From Roseburia hominis (GTDB taxonomy: Bacteria > Bacillota > Clostridia > Lachnospirales > Lachnospiraceae): a stretch of 64,000 bases of DNA. This document shows positions 1 to 7,140 of the stretch, piece after piece; positions within the stretch are counted from its first letter, which is position 1; every line of letters begins with the position of its first letter. The notes under the pieces were generated by a model that saw nothing but the letters and a program-made list of their open reading frames with translations, was not told the DNA's origin and searched no databases. The DNA is taken from positions 1 through 64,000 of the forward strand of contig NZ_JADYUI010000010.1 in assembly GCF_021531695.1 (NCBI RefSeq), in the 5' to 3' direction. The position numbers and the translations under genes are program-made.

Positions 1-57
1 GATTTTGAAAAGCACCCTTACGGGAGCCTTATTAAGGTTACCCTTTTTTACCACCGA

Positions 58-120
58 TAGAGAATAAGAATTTCCAGCTAATTTATGCTTGACTTTTCAT
101 AGCTGGTCTCCTATTCTCTA
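58..120. repeat. 63-bp imperfect inverted repeat upstream of the truncated dacF
   Basis: Two paired blocks are visible: TAGAGAATA (58-66) with TATTCTCTA (112-120), and CCAGCTA (74-80) with TAGCTGG (100-106). A T-rich run follows on the plus strand, so it could be a terminator of something to the left of the window. It could also be the end of a mobile element, since it lies just before the point where dacF homology starts. Neither is proven. Confidence 0.45.
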
Positions 121-185
121 TTTTATTATACACTTATTTTCCCACTTGTAACCTTTTTTGTCTCCTCTTTCTCTATGCCACCTGT

Positions 186-968
186 GTGGCAATGGCAGAA
201 CTCATTGCAGGAAGCGAATCAGAATTTGTCGCACGTATGAATGAACGTGCCAAAAAGCTTGGTATGAACGACACAACATTTGTTAACTGTTGCGGACTTG
301 ACGTTGACGGTCACATGACGAGCGCACATGATGTTGCCCTTATGTCCAGAGAGCTCATCACAAAATACCCGCAAATCCATGATTACTGCACCGTCTGGAT
401 GGATACAATCACACACACCACCAAACGCGGCAGCAGTGAATTTGGTCTGACGAATACAAACAAATTAATCCGGCAATACGAATATGCCACCGGTTTAAAA
501 ACAGGTTCTACCGGTCTTGCCAAATTTTGTGTATCTGCTACCGCAAAAAAGAATGACATTGAACTGATTGCCGTTATCATGGCATCTCCTGATCCCAAGG
601 CCCGTTTTGCCGATGCAGTCTCTCTTTTAAATTACGGCTTCTCAAAATGTCAGGTATACTCCGACACAAAAACAAATGATCTTACTCCTTTAACCGTAAA
701 AATGGGAACTTCTGATTCGGTTCCTTTAAAATATGAAACAAACTTCCGCTATGTTGACACTGCCGGAAATGACCTGTCATCCATAAAAAAAGAAATTAAA
801 CTGCCAAAACAAGTGACCGCTCCGGTAAAAGCAAATGAAGTTGCCGGAAAAGCCGTCTATACCTTAAATGGAACAAAAATTGGCTCTGTTTCTATATTAT
901 ATGAGACTTCAGTTCCAAAAGCGAAATTTTCCGACTATTTTTTCAAAGTGCTTGGAGCGTATTTATAA
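186..968 (+). pseudogene. 5'-truncated D-alanyl-D-alanine carboxypeptidase (DacF/PBP5 type)
   Basis: This is the C-terminal two thirds of a low-molecular-weight penicillin-binding protein, a family that trims the terminal D-Ala from peptidoglycan stem peptides outside the cell. The remaining part has the typical NCCGLD.DGH..SA.D region, the KTG triad motif (GLKTGSTGLAKFC) and the C-terminal PBP5-associated beta domain (VAGKAVYTLNG). Missing are the signal peptide, the nucleophile SxxK motif and the SxN motif that normally sits just before the VAMAE segment where homology begins. The frame is open upstream of 186 to about 120, but that stretch encodes a Leu/Phe/Tyr-rich string, not the family N-terminus. 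The GTG at 186 has no convincing ribosome binding site. I call it a remnant that cannot be catalytic; homology breaks at about 180. Confidence 0.8.
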
Positions 969-987
969 ATTTTTAGAAGATAGCTAA

Positions 988-1023
988 AATAAGCACAGAA
1001 GGATTTCTCCAACTGTGCTTATT
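988..1023. terminator. Bidirectional terminator between dacF remnant and HTH gene
   Basis: An 11-bp perfect stem, AATAAGCACAG (988-998) with CTGTGCTTATT (1013-1023), lies between two convergent genes and can serve both strands. Confidence 0.75.
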
Positions 1024-1025
1024 TG

Positions 1026-1466
1026 TCAATCTTTCTTTTTATTATTTGCATTTGCTGTCCCTACAAAAGCAACCCCAAGTCCAAGCAATACCCAAGGCAG
1101 GGCTGCACTGATGAATTGTAAAACCGGATTATCTCCTGCAAAATTACCACCATTGTTATTCCAGATTGAAAACACAAACGAAATTACAAACATGGCCCAA
1201 CCTACTTTCAGCATTGTCTGATTGCTTTTCACTGTATCTGTGTCCTTTTCAATTTTTTCCATCATTTTACTGTCTCCTTTCAACAAATCATCTAAACTTA
1301 TTTGATAAAGGTCGCTTATTTTAATAAGACTTATTACATCTGGTAATGACTTCCCATTCTCCCAATTTGAAATCGTCTGACGAGAAACATTTATTTGCTC
1401 TGCAATTTGTTCCTGCGTCATCCCTGCATTCATTCTGGAATTTTTTAACTTCTCACCAATCTCCAT
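1026..1466 (-). CDS. XRE-family HTH regulator with C-terminal membrane segments
   Basis: This is a small transcriptional regulator. Residues 1-60 form a Cro/C1-type helix-turn-helix (EKLKNSRMNAGMTQEQIAEQ followed by INVSRQTISNWENGKSLPD). A linker leads to two hydrophobic segments at about residues 85-103 and 118-138. The likely product is a membrane-tethered DNA-binding protein, a layout common in Clostridia, with unknown signal and targets. I start it at the ATG at 1466 because GGAGG sits 8 nt upstream; the ATG five codons earlier overlaps that ribosome binding site. The gene stands alone, convergent with dacF and divergent from ogt. An inverted repeat TTTGACA-N15-TGTCAAA (1527-1555) upstream may be its own operator (inference). 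Confidence 0.85.
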   Translation of the reverse strand: MEIGEKLKNSRMNAGMTQEQIAEQINVSRQTISNWENGKSLPDVISLIKISDLYQISLDDLLKGDSKMMEKIEKDTDTVKSNQTMLKVGWAMFVISFVFSIWNNNGGNFAGDNPVLQFISAALPWVLLGLGVAFVGTANANNKKKD

Positions 1467-1526
1467 CTGTATGACCTCCATCTAAAAAAATTATACATAA
1501 TCTGCTGCTTTTTTCTATCCATCCGC

Positions 1527-1555
1527 TTTGACATTACAAGAAATTCACTGTCAAA
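1527..1555. promoter_or_regulatory. Candidate operator in the HTH-ogt divergent region
   Basis: TTTGACA (1527-1533) and TGTCAAA (1549-1555) form a perfect 7-bp inverted repeat with 15-nt spacing, between a helix-turn-helix gene and the divergent ogt. Its position and symmetry suggest a regulator site; no binding is shown. Confidence 0.35.
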
Positions 1556-1692
1556 ATCGTTTTACATCTCCATAAATTCAAGCTTTCTACCGTTCAAAAC
1601 CATTTTGTGGTATGATATTATTTTATAAATCATTCATTTGGATGTCAAGCCGTGAAAGGCACCTACAAGTAAAAATGGAAGGGAGAAAAAGA

Positions 1693-2213
1693 ATGCAATA
1701 TACTTCAATTTATCAATCACCGATCGGTGAAATTCTTCTTGCATGTGATGAAACAGGTCTGACCGGGCTTTGGCTTTCCGGAGCAAAATTTTATGCTCTG
1801 GGTATTAACCCAGAGCACGAAGAAAAAGAAATGTCTATTTTTAAAGAAGTCAAAGGATGGTTAGATATTTATTTTTCCGGAAAAGAACCGGATTTTACAC
1901 CTAAACTTCATATGATTGGTTCCCCTTTTCAGCTTTCTGTCTGGAAAATTCTGCAGCAGATTCCTTATGGACAGACAACCACCTTGGAGAAATTGCCAGA
2001 CAAATCGCAAAAGAAAAAGGCTTACTCAAGATGTCAGCACAGGCGGTAGGCGGAGCTGTTGGACATAATAAAATATCTATTCTTGTACCATGTCACCGTG
2101 TTGTAGGTTCTGACAGAAGCCTGACCGGATATGCCGGCGGTATAGAGAAAAAAGCAGAACTGCTTAAACTTGAGGGTGTCAATATGGAACAATTTATTAT
2201 TCCTACAAGATAA
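1693..2213 (+). pseudogene. ogt: Methylated-DNA-protein cysteine methyltransferase, frameshifted
   Basis: The family repairs O6-methylguanine by moving the alkyl group to its own cysteine (suicide enzyme). The ATG at 1693 follows GGAAGGGAG and encodes the usual N-terminus (QYTSIYQSPIGEILLACDE). The frame is lost at about 1984-1985: the family sequence YGQTTTYGEIA is read as YGQTTTLEKLP, and shifting frame restores GEIARQIAKEKG directly. The simplest reading is one missing base (TAT reduced to TT). The other frame then carries the active-site LVPCHRVVGSDRSLTGYAGG and runs to the stop at 2211-2213. All parts are present, so this is a very recent inactivation or a sequencing error. It stands alone, divergent from the HTH regulator. 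Confidence 0.85.
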
Positions 2214-2244
2214 TATCTTACAATGCCGTAACCCAATAATATCG

Positions 2245-3153
2245 TCACCCTCTTCCTTTTCCAACCTCAAGCATCCGTTTTACATCAATTTTTCCCCATC
2301 CCTGCTTTTCATTTTTTCTTTCAAGAGGAACTGCAGAATCATGTAAAATAAGCTTCACCTCTGCCGGTGTAAGCCATGGATATGCCCCGAGAAGTATTGC
2401 AATTGCACCGGATACGACCGGTGTTGCCATAGAGGTTCCACTTTTGGCCTCATAGGGTTTATTTTTGGAAGAACAGCTTATGATATTTGTTCCGGGTGCC
2501 AGAATTTCCGGTTTTACAATACACTGCTTCGTTGGTCCCCTGCCACTGTAACCGGGCAATAAGCCATTTTGTTTTAACAATAGTCCATCATCATCCGAAC
2601 TTCCCACCGTAATAATCGTTTTACAAATGCCAGGAATTGTTACGCTATTGGCATCAGGTCCATTGTTTCCGGCAGCCGCCACAACTACAATTCCATTCTC
2701 CCATGCCCATTCCATCGCCTCTAACAGTCGCTTTTGCTCTTCTTTTTTTGCTTCCGGCAGCATTCCAACAGAAATATTTAAAATACGGATATGATAGCGT
2801 TCTTTATTTTTTACCATCCATTCCGTTGCCTCTAACACCTCTTTCGTATTACCGTTTCCATTTCGATCTAATGCTTTTAATACAATAAGATTGCAGCCGG
2901 GTGCCATTCCCATATAACGTCCATGGCTTAAAGCACCATTACCGCCAATAATTCCGGATATGTGTGTGCCATGCCCATTATCATCATAAGGATATTTTTT
3001 TTGATTGTAAAAATCCCGGAATGCCAAAATTCTATGATCAAAATCCGGATGTTTTGTAATTCCGGTATCCATAATGGCAACTCCTACTCCATTCCCGATA
3101 TATCCGGCTCTGTGTGCATAATCTGCGTTGGTTTCTTTTCCTGTCCGCTCCAT
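2245..3153 (-). CDS. Subtilisin-like serine protease (S8 family), apparently intracellular
   Basis: This serine peptidase has the full catalytic triad: Asp29 (IMDTG), His61 (DDNGHGTH) and Ser241 (SGTSMATP), with the oxyanion Asn163 (AAAGNNGP). At 302 aa it covers only the catalytic domain. There is no signal peptide and almost no pro-region, since the catalytic Asp is only 29 residues from the start. That fits the intracellular subtilisin (Isp-like) group better than secreted degradative enzymes. The ATG at 3153 follows AAGGA at 6 nt. It is a single gene, convergent with ogt; the upstream Rpn-like gene ends in a terminator, so it probably has its own promoter. Substrates are unknown. Confidence 0.88.
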   Translation of the reverse strand: MERTGKETNADYAHRAGYIGNGVGVAIMDTGITKHPDFDHRILAFRDFYNQKKYPYDDNGHGTHISGIIGGNGALSHGRYMGMAPGCNLIVLKALDRNGNGNTKEVLEATEWMVKNKERYHIRILNISVGMLPEAKKEEQKRLLEAMEWAWENGIVVVAAAGNNGPDANSVTIPGICKTIITVGSSDDDGLLLKQNGLLPGYSGRGPTKQCIVKPEILAPGTNIISCSSKNKPYEAKSGTSMATPVVSGAIAILLGAYPWLTPAEVKLILHDSAVPLERKNEKQGWGKIDVKRMLEVGKGRG

Positions 3154-3190
3154 AAAATATCCTTAGACTTTTATTATCTAGTTTATGTAA

Positions 3191-3230
3191 AAAAAGAAAA
3201 GAAGTTCTTAAAACTTTACAGAACTTCTTT
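3191..3230 (-). terminator. Intrinsic terminator of the Rpn-like gene
   Basis: The stem AAAGAAGTTCT/AGAACTTCTTT (arms 3198-3208 and 3220-3230) is followed on the minus strand by a T-rich run. It lies 8 nt after the stop at 3238. Confidence 0.75.
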
Positions 3231-3237
3231 CATTCCT

Positions 3238-3585
3238 TTACTTCTTTAAACTGAACAGACTATTATAAATTTTATCAATATCATACTCCGGTGCTGCAGC
3301 TTTTGCCGCCTCATAAAGTGGACGGATGGTGTCCTCATCTTCTTCTAATTCTTCTGCAATCTGTTGCAAAGATTTATTCTTGGCAAGTTTTTTGCAAATC
3401 TGTGTAAGTAATTTTTTATACTCACCTTCGCTTTTTCCATCCATAACTCCGGCATCGTACTCTGCCTGCCTTAATTTTTTCATTTCCCATTCTTCATCAT
3501 ATTCAAATATACTCACTTCTATCGCCTCCGCCCGACATTTCCGTAAGAACTTTTCCAGGATTCCTTCCTTAATACACTCATTCAC
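3238..3585 (-). CDS. Orphan C-terminal domain of an Rpn-family (PD-(D/E)XK) nuclease; RpnS-like
   Basis: The 115-aa product matches only the C-terminal tail of Rpn/YhgA-type recombination-promoting nucleases: NECIKEGILEKFLRKCRAEA then SIFEYDEE, then a charged helical region. The N-terminal nuclease domain is absent. In-frame sequence upstream reads QRSLLSVQKFYAFYQSKKAG and reaches a TAG without nuclease homology. Yet the fragment has the parts of a gene: a GTG start at 3585, AGGAG at 3594-3598 with 8-nt spacing, a promoter at 3732-3760 and a terminator. In E. coli, rpn genes are known to make a short C-terminal protein (RpnS) from an internal start that blocks the full toxin. This could be a free-standing version of that, or just a decaying remnant. 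Confidence 0.65.
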   Translation of the reverse strand: MNECIKEGILEKFLRKCRAEAIEVSIFEYDEEWEMKKLRQAEYDAGVMDGKSEGEYKKLLTQICKKLAKNKSLQQIAEELEEDEDTIRPLYEAAKAAAPEYDIDKIYNSLFSLKK

Positions 3586-3731
3586 GGCACGTTCTCCTGC
3601 TTTTTTTGATTGATAAAAAGCATAGAATTTCTGAACGGATAACAGCGAACGCTGCTATGTATAGAATGAAGAAGGCTTTCACCTCAGAATGTCATTTTTT
3701 CGACACATCATTGAAATATATGCTTTGCATT

Positions 3732-3760
3732 AGTGTAGCATGATAATTTCGAATATGCAA
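3732..3760 (-). promoter_or_regulatory. Promoter upstream of the Rpn-like gene
   Basis: On the minus strand, TTGCAT (3755-3760), a 17-nt spacer and TACACT (3732-3737) match the sigma-A pattern. It leaves a leader of about 140 nt before the GTG start. Confidence 0.55.
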
Positions 3761-3779
3761 TGGAAAAATGACTCAAATC

Positions 3780-4073
3780 TTATCCAACTTTTTCTGCCAT
3801 TTTTTCATGCAGCACTGCTTTTAATGCACTCGCGCTGCTGGTATGAATTCGTTCCACCGGAATATTATTTTTCTTTGCTTCCTGAGACGCACTGATTACC
3901 ATTTTGTGAGAAACCGTATTCGTAAATAAAACCAAAAGATCCGGGCAGCCTATCTTCTTTTTTATTGAACCATTTTCTTTTGGAAACACTTTCGCCTTGC
4001 ACCCATATTTTTTACAAATATCCGTGTACTGACATACCATTCTCTCGTTACCGCCAATAATTACAATACTCAT
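3780..4073 (-). CDS. DUF2325 protein, candidate iron-regulated small protein
   Basis: This 97-aa protein consists of one DUF2325 domain: MSIVIIGGNERMVCQY at the start, the PDLLVLFTNTVSHKMV core, then KKNNIPVERIHTSSASALK. The biochemical role of the family is not established. A Rossmann-like beta-alpha fold is suggested by the IVIIGG start, but I see no catalytic motif. AGGAG lies 11 nt before the ATG at 4073. The upstream region holds a near-consensus promoter and two DtxR-like palindromes, so iron or manganese control is likely (inference). Its 3' neighbour is the Rpn-like gene; the anti-sigma gene upstream is a separate unit. Confidence 0.75.
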   Translation of the reverse strand: MSIVIIGGNERMVCQYTDICKKYGCKAKVFPKENGSIKKKIGCPDLLVLFTNTVSHKMVISASQEAKKNNIPVERIHTSSASALKAVLHEKMAEKVG

Positions 4074-4108
4074 TTCTAATCATTCTCCTATAGTTTAAGC
4101 TTCTCTTT

Positions 4109-4124
4109 GTTAGTTTTGGCTAAC
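4109..4124. promoter_or_regulatory. DtxR-like operator, gene-proximal box
   Basis: The palindrome GTTAGTTTTGGCTAAC resembles the TTAG...CTAA iron boxes bound by DtxR/IdeR-type regulators. It lies between the leader terminator and the ribosome binding site of the DUF2325 gene. Confidence 0.5.
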
Positions 4125-4130
4125 TACTAT

Positions 4131-4178
4131 TTAAAAAATAACACTGCCAAAGAATTCGTTTGAACTGCTAAGGCAGTG
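4131..4178 (-). terminator. Intrinsic terminator inside the DUF2325 leader
   Basis: The stem CACTGCC (4142-4148)/GGCAGTG (4172-4178) is followed on the minus strand by TTATTTTTTAA. An outer ACTATTT/AAATAGT pairing can extend it. It would end a transcript of roughly 90 nt started at the promoter at 4228-4256, before the gene is reached. Confidence 0.6.
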
Positions 4179-4207
4179 CTCTCAAATAGTACATAAAAAC
4201 CGCATGT

Positions 4208-4225
4208 GGTTAGTTTTAACTAATC
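4208..4225. promoter_or_regulatory. DtxR-like operator at the transcription start
   Basis: GGTTAGTTTTAACTAATC is a near-perfect palindrome placed directly downstream of the -10 box at 4228-4233, where a bound repressor would block initiation. Confidence 0.55.
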
Positions 4226-4227
4226 GC

Positions 4228-4256
4228 ATATTAACTCATTTTTTCTTTCTTGTCAA
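4228..4256 (-). promoter_or_regulatory. Near-consensus sigma-A promoter for the DUF2325 unit
   Basis: On the minus strand, TTGACA (4251-4256), exactly 17 nt, and TAATAT (4228-4233). This is among the best promoter matches in the window. Confidence 0.75.
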
Positions 4257-4306
4257 TCTATGACTATAAAAAGTGGCTCCAACTTCTGCGCTTCTCTTCT
4301 GTTAGC

Positions 4307-5233
4307 TTATTTCCGAATCCCACTGACCACCTCTTCGGGAATTTCAAAGGTTACAACTCCCATATACATAGGCGCCACGTCCCCTTCATTAAAACTCATG
4401 ACGATATTGCCCTGTTCATTGATGTAAAAGGCAGTTTCATCTGTAATCTGCTTGAAGTTTAACTCTTCCATCTCATCATCTATCCAGTAATACTTCCTAT
4501 CATCTGCCGCCATCTGCTCACGCATCTGGGTCTTGATATTCTCACTGATTAGCGTAATGTAATCTGCACCCTCTTTGAACAGATCTTTTAACTGCAGGCG
4601 CTCTCCTGTATCAAGATCAATGGTATAGTAATAATTCCATTCTGAACCGCTGCCTGCACCTTGATAACAGATAAGCTTTAATGTAAAGTAATCCTGTGTG
4701 GTACTGATGACTTCTGACTTGACTATCACATCCTGATAGCCCCGTTCATACTGCAAGTTTTCTTCAAATTCCTTTACAAATGTCTCCGATATCCTCTGAA
4801 TCTCCGCATTGATTTCCTCTGTTGATTTCTTAAGATTCTTCTGCACACTCTCTGTAGTCTGTGTTTCTTCTGTATCGGTATCTGTTACACTCTGCGGCAC
4901 AATCTCAGGAATCTCTATATCGGCACAATTACGCTCATCCTCATACTGATAATCACGAAAGGTTACGACCTCTACCAGTCTGCCAAGCAGGGGGATATTC
5001 TCCATGGCATATGCCACACCTGCTGAAGTATTCGGTAATATTACGAACGTCGCTGCCATTGCTGCTGCCGTAACGGCTAATTTGCCTACTACACCCTTTT
5101 TTCTATTTTCTCTTCTATTGTCCAGCTTTGCTTCTTCTATTTTTCGTCTCATAGCTTCTATCTGCCTTTCCGACATATGAGGCTGCTCATATGCCTGTTT
5201 ACACGTTTCAAGTTCTCTACGCTTGTCATCCAT
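4307..5233 (-). CDS. RsiV-like anti-sigma factor with DUF3298 domain
   Basis: This single-pass membrane anti-sigma factor would hold the upstream ECF sigma inactive. Residues 1-50 are a charged cytoplasmic region, followed by one membrane segment (LAVTAAAMAATFVILP). The extracellular part has a conserved NIPLLGRLVEVVTFRDYQYE stretch, a Thr/Glu-rich linker and a C-terminal DUF3298 domain (YYTIDLDTGERLQLKDLF). In Bacillus RsiV such a domain binds lysozyme and triggers regulated proteolysis; that role here is inference. I start at the ATG at 5233, preceded by AGGACAGG, rather than the in-frame GTG at 5254. It lies 61 nt downstream of the sigma gene on the same strand. Confidence 0.8.
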   Translation of the reverse strand: MDDKRRELETCKQAYEQPHMSERQIEAMRRKIEEAKLDNRRENRKKGVVGKLAVTAAAMAATFVILPNTSAGVAYAMENIPLLGRLVEVVTFRDYQYEDERNCADIEIPEIVPQSVTDTDTEETQTTESVQKNLKKSTEEINAEIQRISETFVKEFEENLQYERGYQDVIVKSEVISTTQDYFTLKLICYQGAGSGSEWNYYYTIDLDTGERLQLKDLFKEGADYITLISENIKTQMREQMAADDRKYYWIDDEMEELNFKQITDETAFYINEQGNIVMSFNEGDVAPMYMGVVTFEIPEEVVSGIRK

Positions 5234-5294
5234 AACGGCACCTGTCCTTTCCACACTTATTTACTGTGATATTGTCCATACTTACTTTCTATGA

Positions 5295-5786
5295 TTATTC
5301 TAGTTGTAATCTCAACTTCTTCATACTGCGATACAATCGGCTTTTTACTGTGTTGACATTTTCACCAAGTATCTGGGCTATCTCTTCCAACTTTCTGCCC
5401 TCATAAAACCGAAGCTCCACTATCGCTTTATCCTCTGGCTGCAGGGAATCCAACGCGCGCTGCAGATCCATATCTTCGTACACATCTTCCCTACCCTGCT
5501 CAACTGGTATTTCATCCAAGGATACAACATTCCTTTTTTCCACCTTGCAGAAACGAAAAATTTCATTAAGCATAATTCGATATACCCATGTCCCCGCATA
5601 TTCGTCCTTCCTCAGTGTGTGACTTGCCCGGATTGCCCGATAAGCACCGTTTTGAACAATGTCGCCTGCATCTGCTTCATTATGTACATAGCTGTATGCA
5701 AGGCGGTAATAGCTGTCATACTGTTCCAATAATATCTGTTCTATCCTTTTTTCTTTTTGTTTGTCCTTTCCAGAAAAGAATTTCAA
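5295..5786 (-). CDS. ECF sigma factor (sigma-70 region 2 and region 4)
   Basis: This 163-aa extracytoplasmic-function sigma factor would direct RNA polymerase to a stress regulon, probably envelope stress given its RsiV-like partner. Region 2 is at about residues 20-85 (YDSYYRLAYSYVHNEADAGD). Region 4 is at the C-terminus (LRFYEGRKLEEIAQILGENV followed by NTVKSRLYRSMKKLR). The start is a TTG at 5786, chosen because AAGGAGGTG lies 7 nt upstream; longer frames give an unlikely hydrophobic N-terminus (MFPLKLFCGVM). It is the first gene of a two-gene sigma/anti-sigma unit. Such units usually activate their own promoter, but I could not identify a specific ECF promoter. Confidence 0.85.
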   Translation of the reverse strand: MKFFSGKDKQKEKRIEQILLEQYDSYYRLAYSYVHNEADAGDIVQNGAYRAIRASHTLRKDEYAGTWVYRIMLNEIFRFCKVEKRNVVSLDEIPVEQGREDVYEDMDLQRALDSLQPEDKAIVELRFYEGRKLEEIAQILGENVNTVKSRLYRSMKKLRLQLE

Positions 5787-5851
5787 CGCTTTGCACCTCC
5801 TTGTTATATACATTAGACACATCACACCGCAAAAAAGTTTCAAAGGAAACA

Positions 5852-5886
5852 AAAAAGAAGTTCTGCATTTTGCAAAACTTCTTTTT
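5852..5886 (-). terminator. Intrinsic terminator after the erythromycin-esterase-like gene
   Basis: The stem AAAAAGAAGTT (5852-5862)/AACTTCTTTTT (5876-5886) directly follows the stop at 5891 and is T-rich on the minus strand. Confidence 0.75.
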
Positions 5887-5890
5887 CAAC

Positions 5891-7129
5891 TTAAAGCTCC
5901 ACTCCCGTTGGTGTTACCTTAGAAAAAATAATTACTCCATCATATGTTTCAGATGGCACAATCTTTTGTGTATAAAAAGATGCCATTTTCAATTCTGCCT
6001 TACTTACTGACACATTTAAGGATGTCATTTTCTGTGAACTGTTAAGGATTTTTTGCCAGTTTTCGTCGTCTTTTACAGACGCAAAATCAAGATAATAGTA
6101 ACTGTCTGTATCCGTTGCCAGACTGGTAAAATTATTCTCATTTTTTACTTCTGCCTCTTCAAAATCCTGATCCGTCTGTGAATTGAAAACTGTATTACCT
6201 GCATCCGTTCCGACTGCAAAATACGCTGTCTTATACTCTTCAGACAACAAATTTCCAAGACACGGATATCCCGATGGCGAAGTTTTCCCGATGTGACCAT
6301 TATGTCCATTGATAAACAAAACACTTCCATCTCCATGTTCCATATACCAATTTACCTTGTCAGCCATATACCCATCGCGCAAAGTATTATAATCAGAATC
6401 GCTGACCGCAAGGACACTACATTCCTGAATTGAATTTGCACACTCTTTTGCAAAATCAAATGCCGTTTCACCAACTACAGATACCATATCCTCTTTCTTC
6501 TTTTCCATCTCTTCCGACAGTGTCTGCGCTTCCTCTTTCGCTTTTGAAAGAGTATCTTTTTCCAGCGTCAGGCGATTCTCGTCCGTCAGATCTGCAAAAG
6601 CTTCTTTATACTTTTCGCTTAGTTCCGGAGCAGCCGCATCCAATACTTCAAATAAATATGCTTTATTATTATCATAACGCTGCATATCCATACCATAAAA
6701 ATGCAAATCTTTCCCTTCCGGAGCTGTTTTATTATACTCACGCATCCAGTCAATCAACTCTGCCATTTCTTTTGTTCTATAAATTGCAAAACCAATTTCT
6801 GCCGCAGCGTCCTTTGCTGTTCCATCTGCTCCGTGGATATACTGTTCCACCTTTAAGCAACCGCCAAAATCACCCTCAATAATAAATGTGGTACAGCCAT
6901 TATTGGCAACAAGTGCCTGAAATACTTCTGCTTTCATCTGCTGATACTCATGAGCGCCATGACTTGCCTCTCCAAGTCCTACAATCTTAACATCATCCGA
7001 AACGGTAAATGTTGAAATATCATTTACCGTTTCCTCTAAACTTGCAGAAACCGTCTGTTTTCCACAAGCAGAAAGCATTACAAGACATAAACACATTGAC
7101 AAAAGACATATGATTTTCTTTTTTCCCAT
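5891..7129 (-). CDS. Erythromycin-esterase-like lipoprotein
   Basis: This is a PF05139-type protein. The known Ere enzymes hydrolyse the macrolide lactone ring, but many family members have unknown substrates. Visible motifs are GLGEASHG (GE..H active-site region), TTFIIEGDFGG and the C-terminal-half INGHNGHIGK, so the catalytic residues seem kept. Residues 1-23 form a lipoprotein signal with lipobox LSAC, so the mature protein is lipid-anchored outside the membrane, unlike the cytosolic resistance enzymes. The ATG at 7129 follows AAGGAG at 7 nt, and that site contains the TAA stop of pnp (TAAGGAG). No terminator separates the two, so it is probably co-transcribed and translationally coupled with pnp. 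Confidence 0.82.
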   Translation of the reverse strand: MGKKKIICLLSMCLCLVMLSACGKQTVSASLEETVNDISTFTVSDDVKIVGLGEASHGAHEYQQMKAEVFQALVANNGCTTFIIEGDFGGCLKVEQYIHGADGTAKDAAAEIGFAIYRTKEMAELIDWMREYNKTAPEGKDLHFYGMDMQRYDNNKAYLFEVLDAAAPELSEKYKEAFADLTDENRLTLEKDTLSKAKEEAQTLSEEMEKKKEDMVSVVGETAFDFAKECANSIQECSVLAVSDSDYNTLRDGYMADKVNWYMEHGDGSVLFINGHNGHIGKTSPSGYPCLGNLLSEEYKTAYFAVGTDAGNTVFNSQTDQDFEEAEVKNENNFTSLATDTDSYYYLDFASVKDDENWQKILNSSQKMTSLNVSVSKAELKMASFYTQKIVPSETYDGVIIFSKVTPTGVEL

Positions 7130-7140
7130 CAAACTGCTCC

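Noticed and set aside
1-60. Frame ending at base 60 (…GSLIKVTLFYHR, then TAG) that could be the end of a transposase
   Set aside because: Only 19 codons are visible, other frames are also open, and I do not recognise the family.
1795-1816. Perfect 9-bp hairpin (GCTCTGGGT / ACCCAGAGC) inside ogt
   Set aside because: It lies within the coding frame before the frameshift, has no T-run and no second copy; probably chance or a small local insertion.
3595-3690. Minus-strand frame giving a short hydrophobic peptide (VKAFFILYIAAFAVIRSEIL…) upstream of the Rpn-like gene
   Set aside because: No ribosome site at proper distance; it overlaps the leader of the Rpn-like gene and looks like chance coding.
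3691-3772. 9-bp inverted repeat GTCATTTTT / AAAAATGAC spanning 82 bp
   Set aside because: AT-rich and short arms, no target duplication, no relation to the other repeats in the window.
4201-4250. Short peptide (MRFLCTI) in the DUF2325 leader
   Set aside because: No ribosome binding site; the leader is better explained by operator and terminator.
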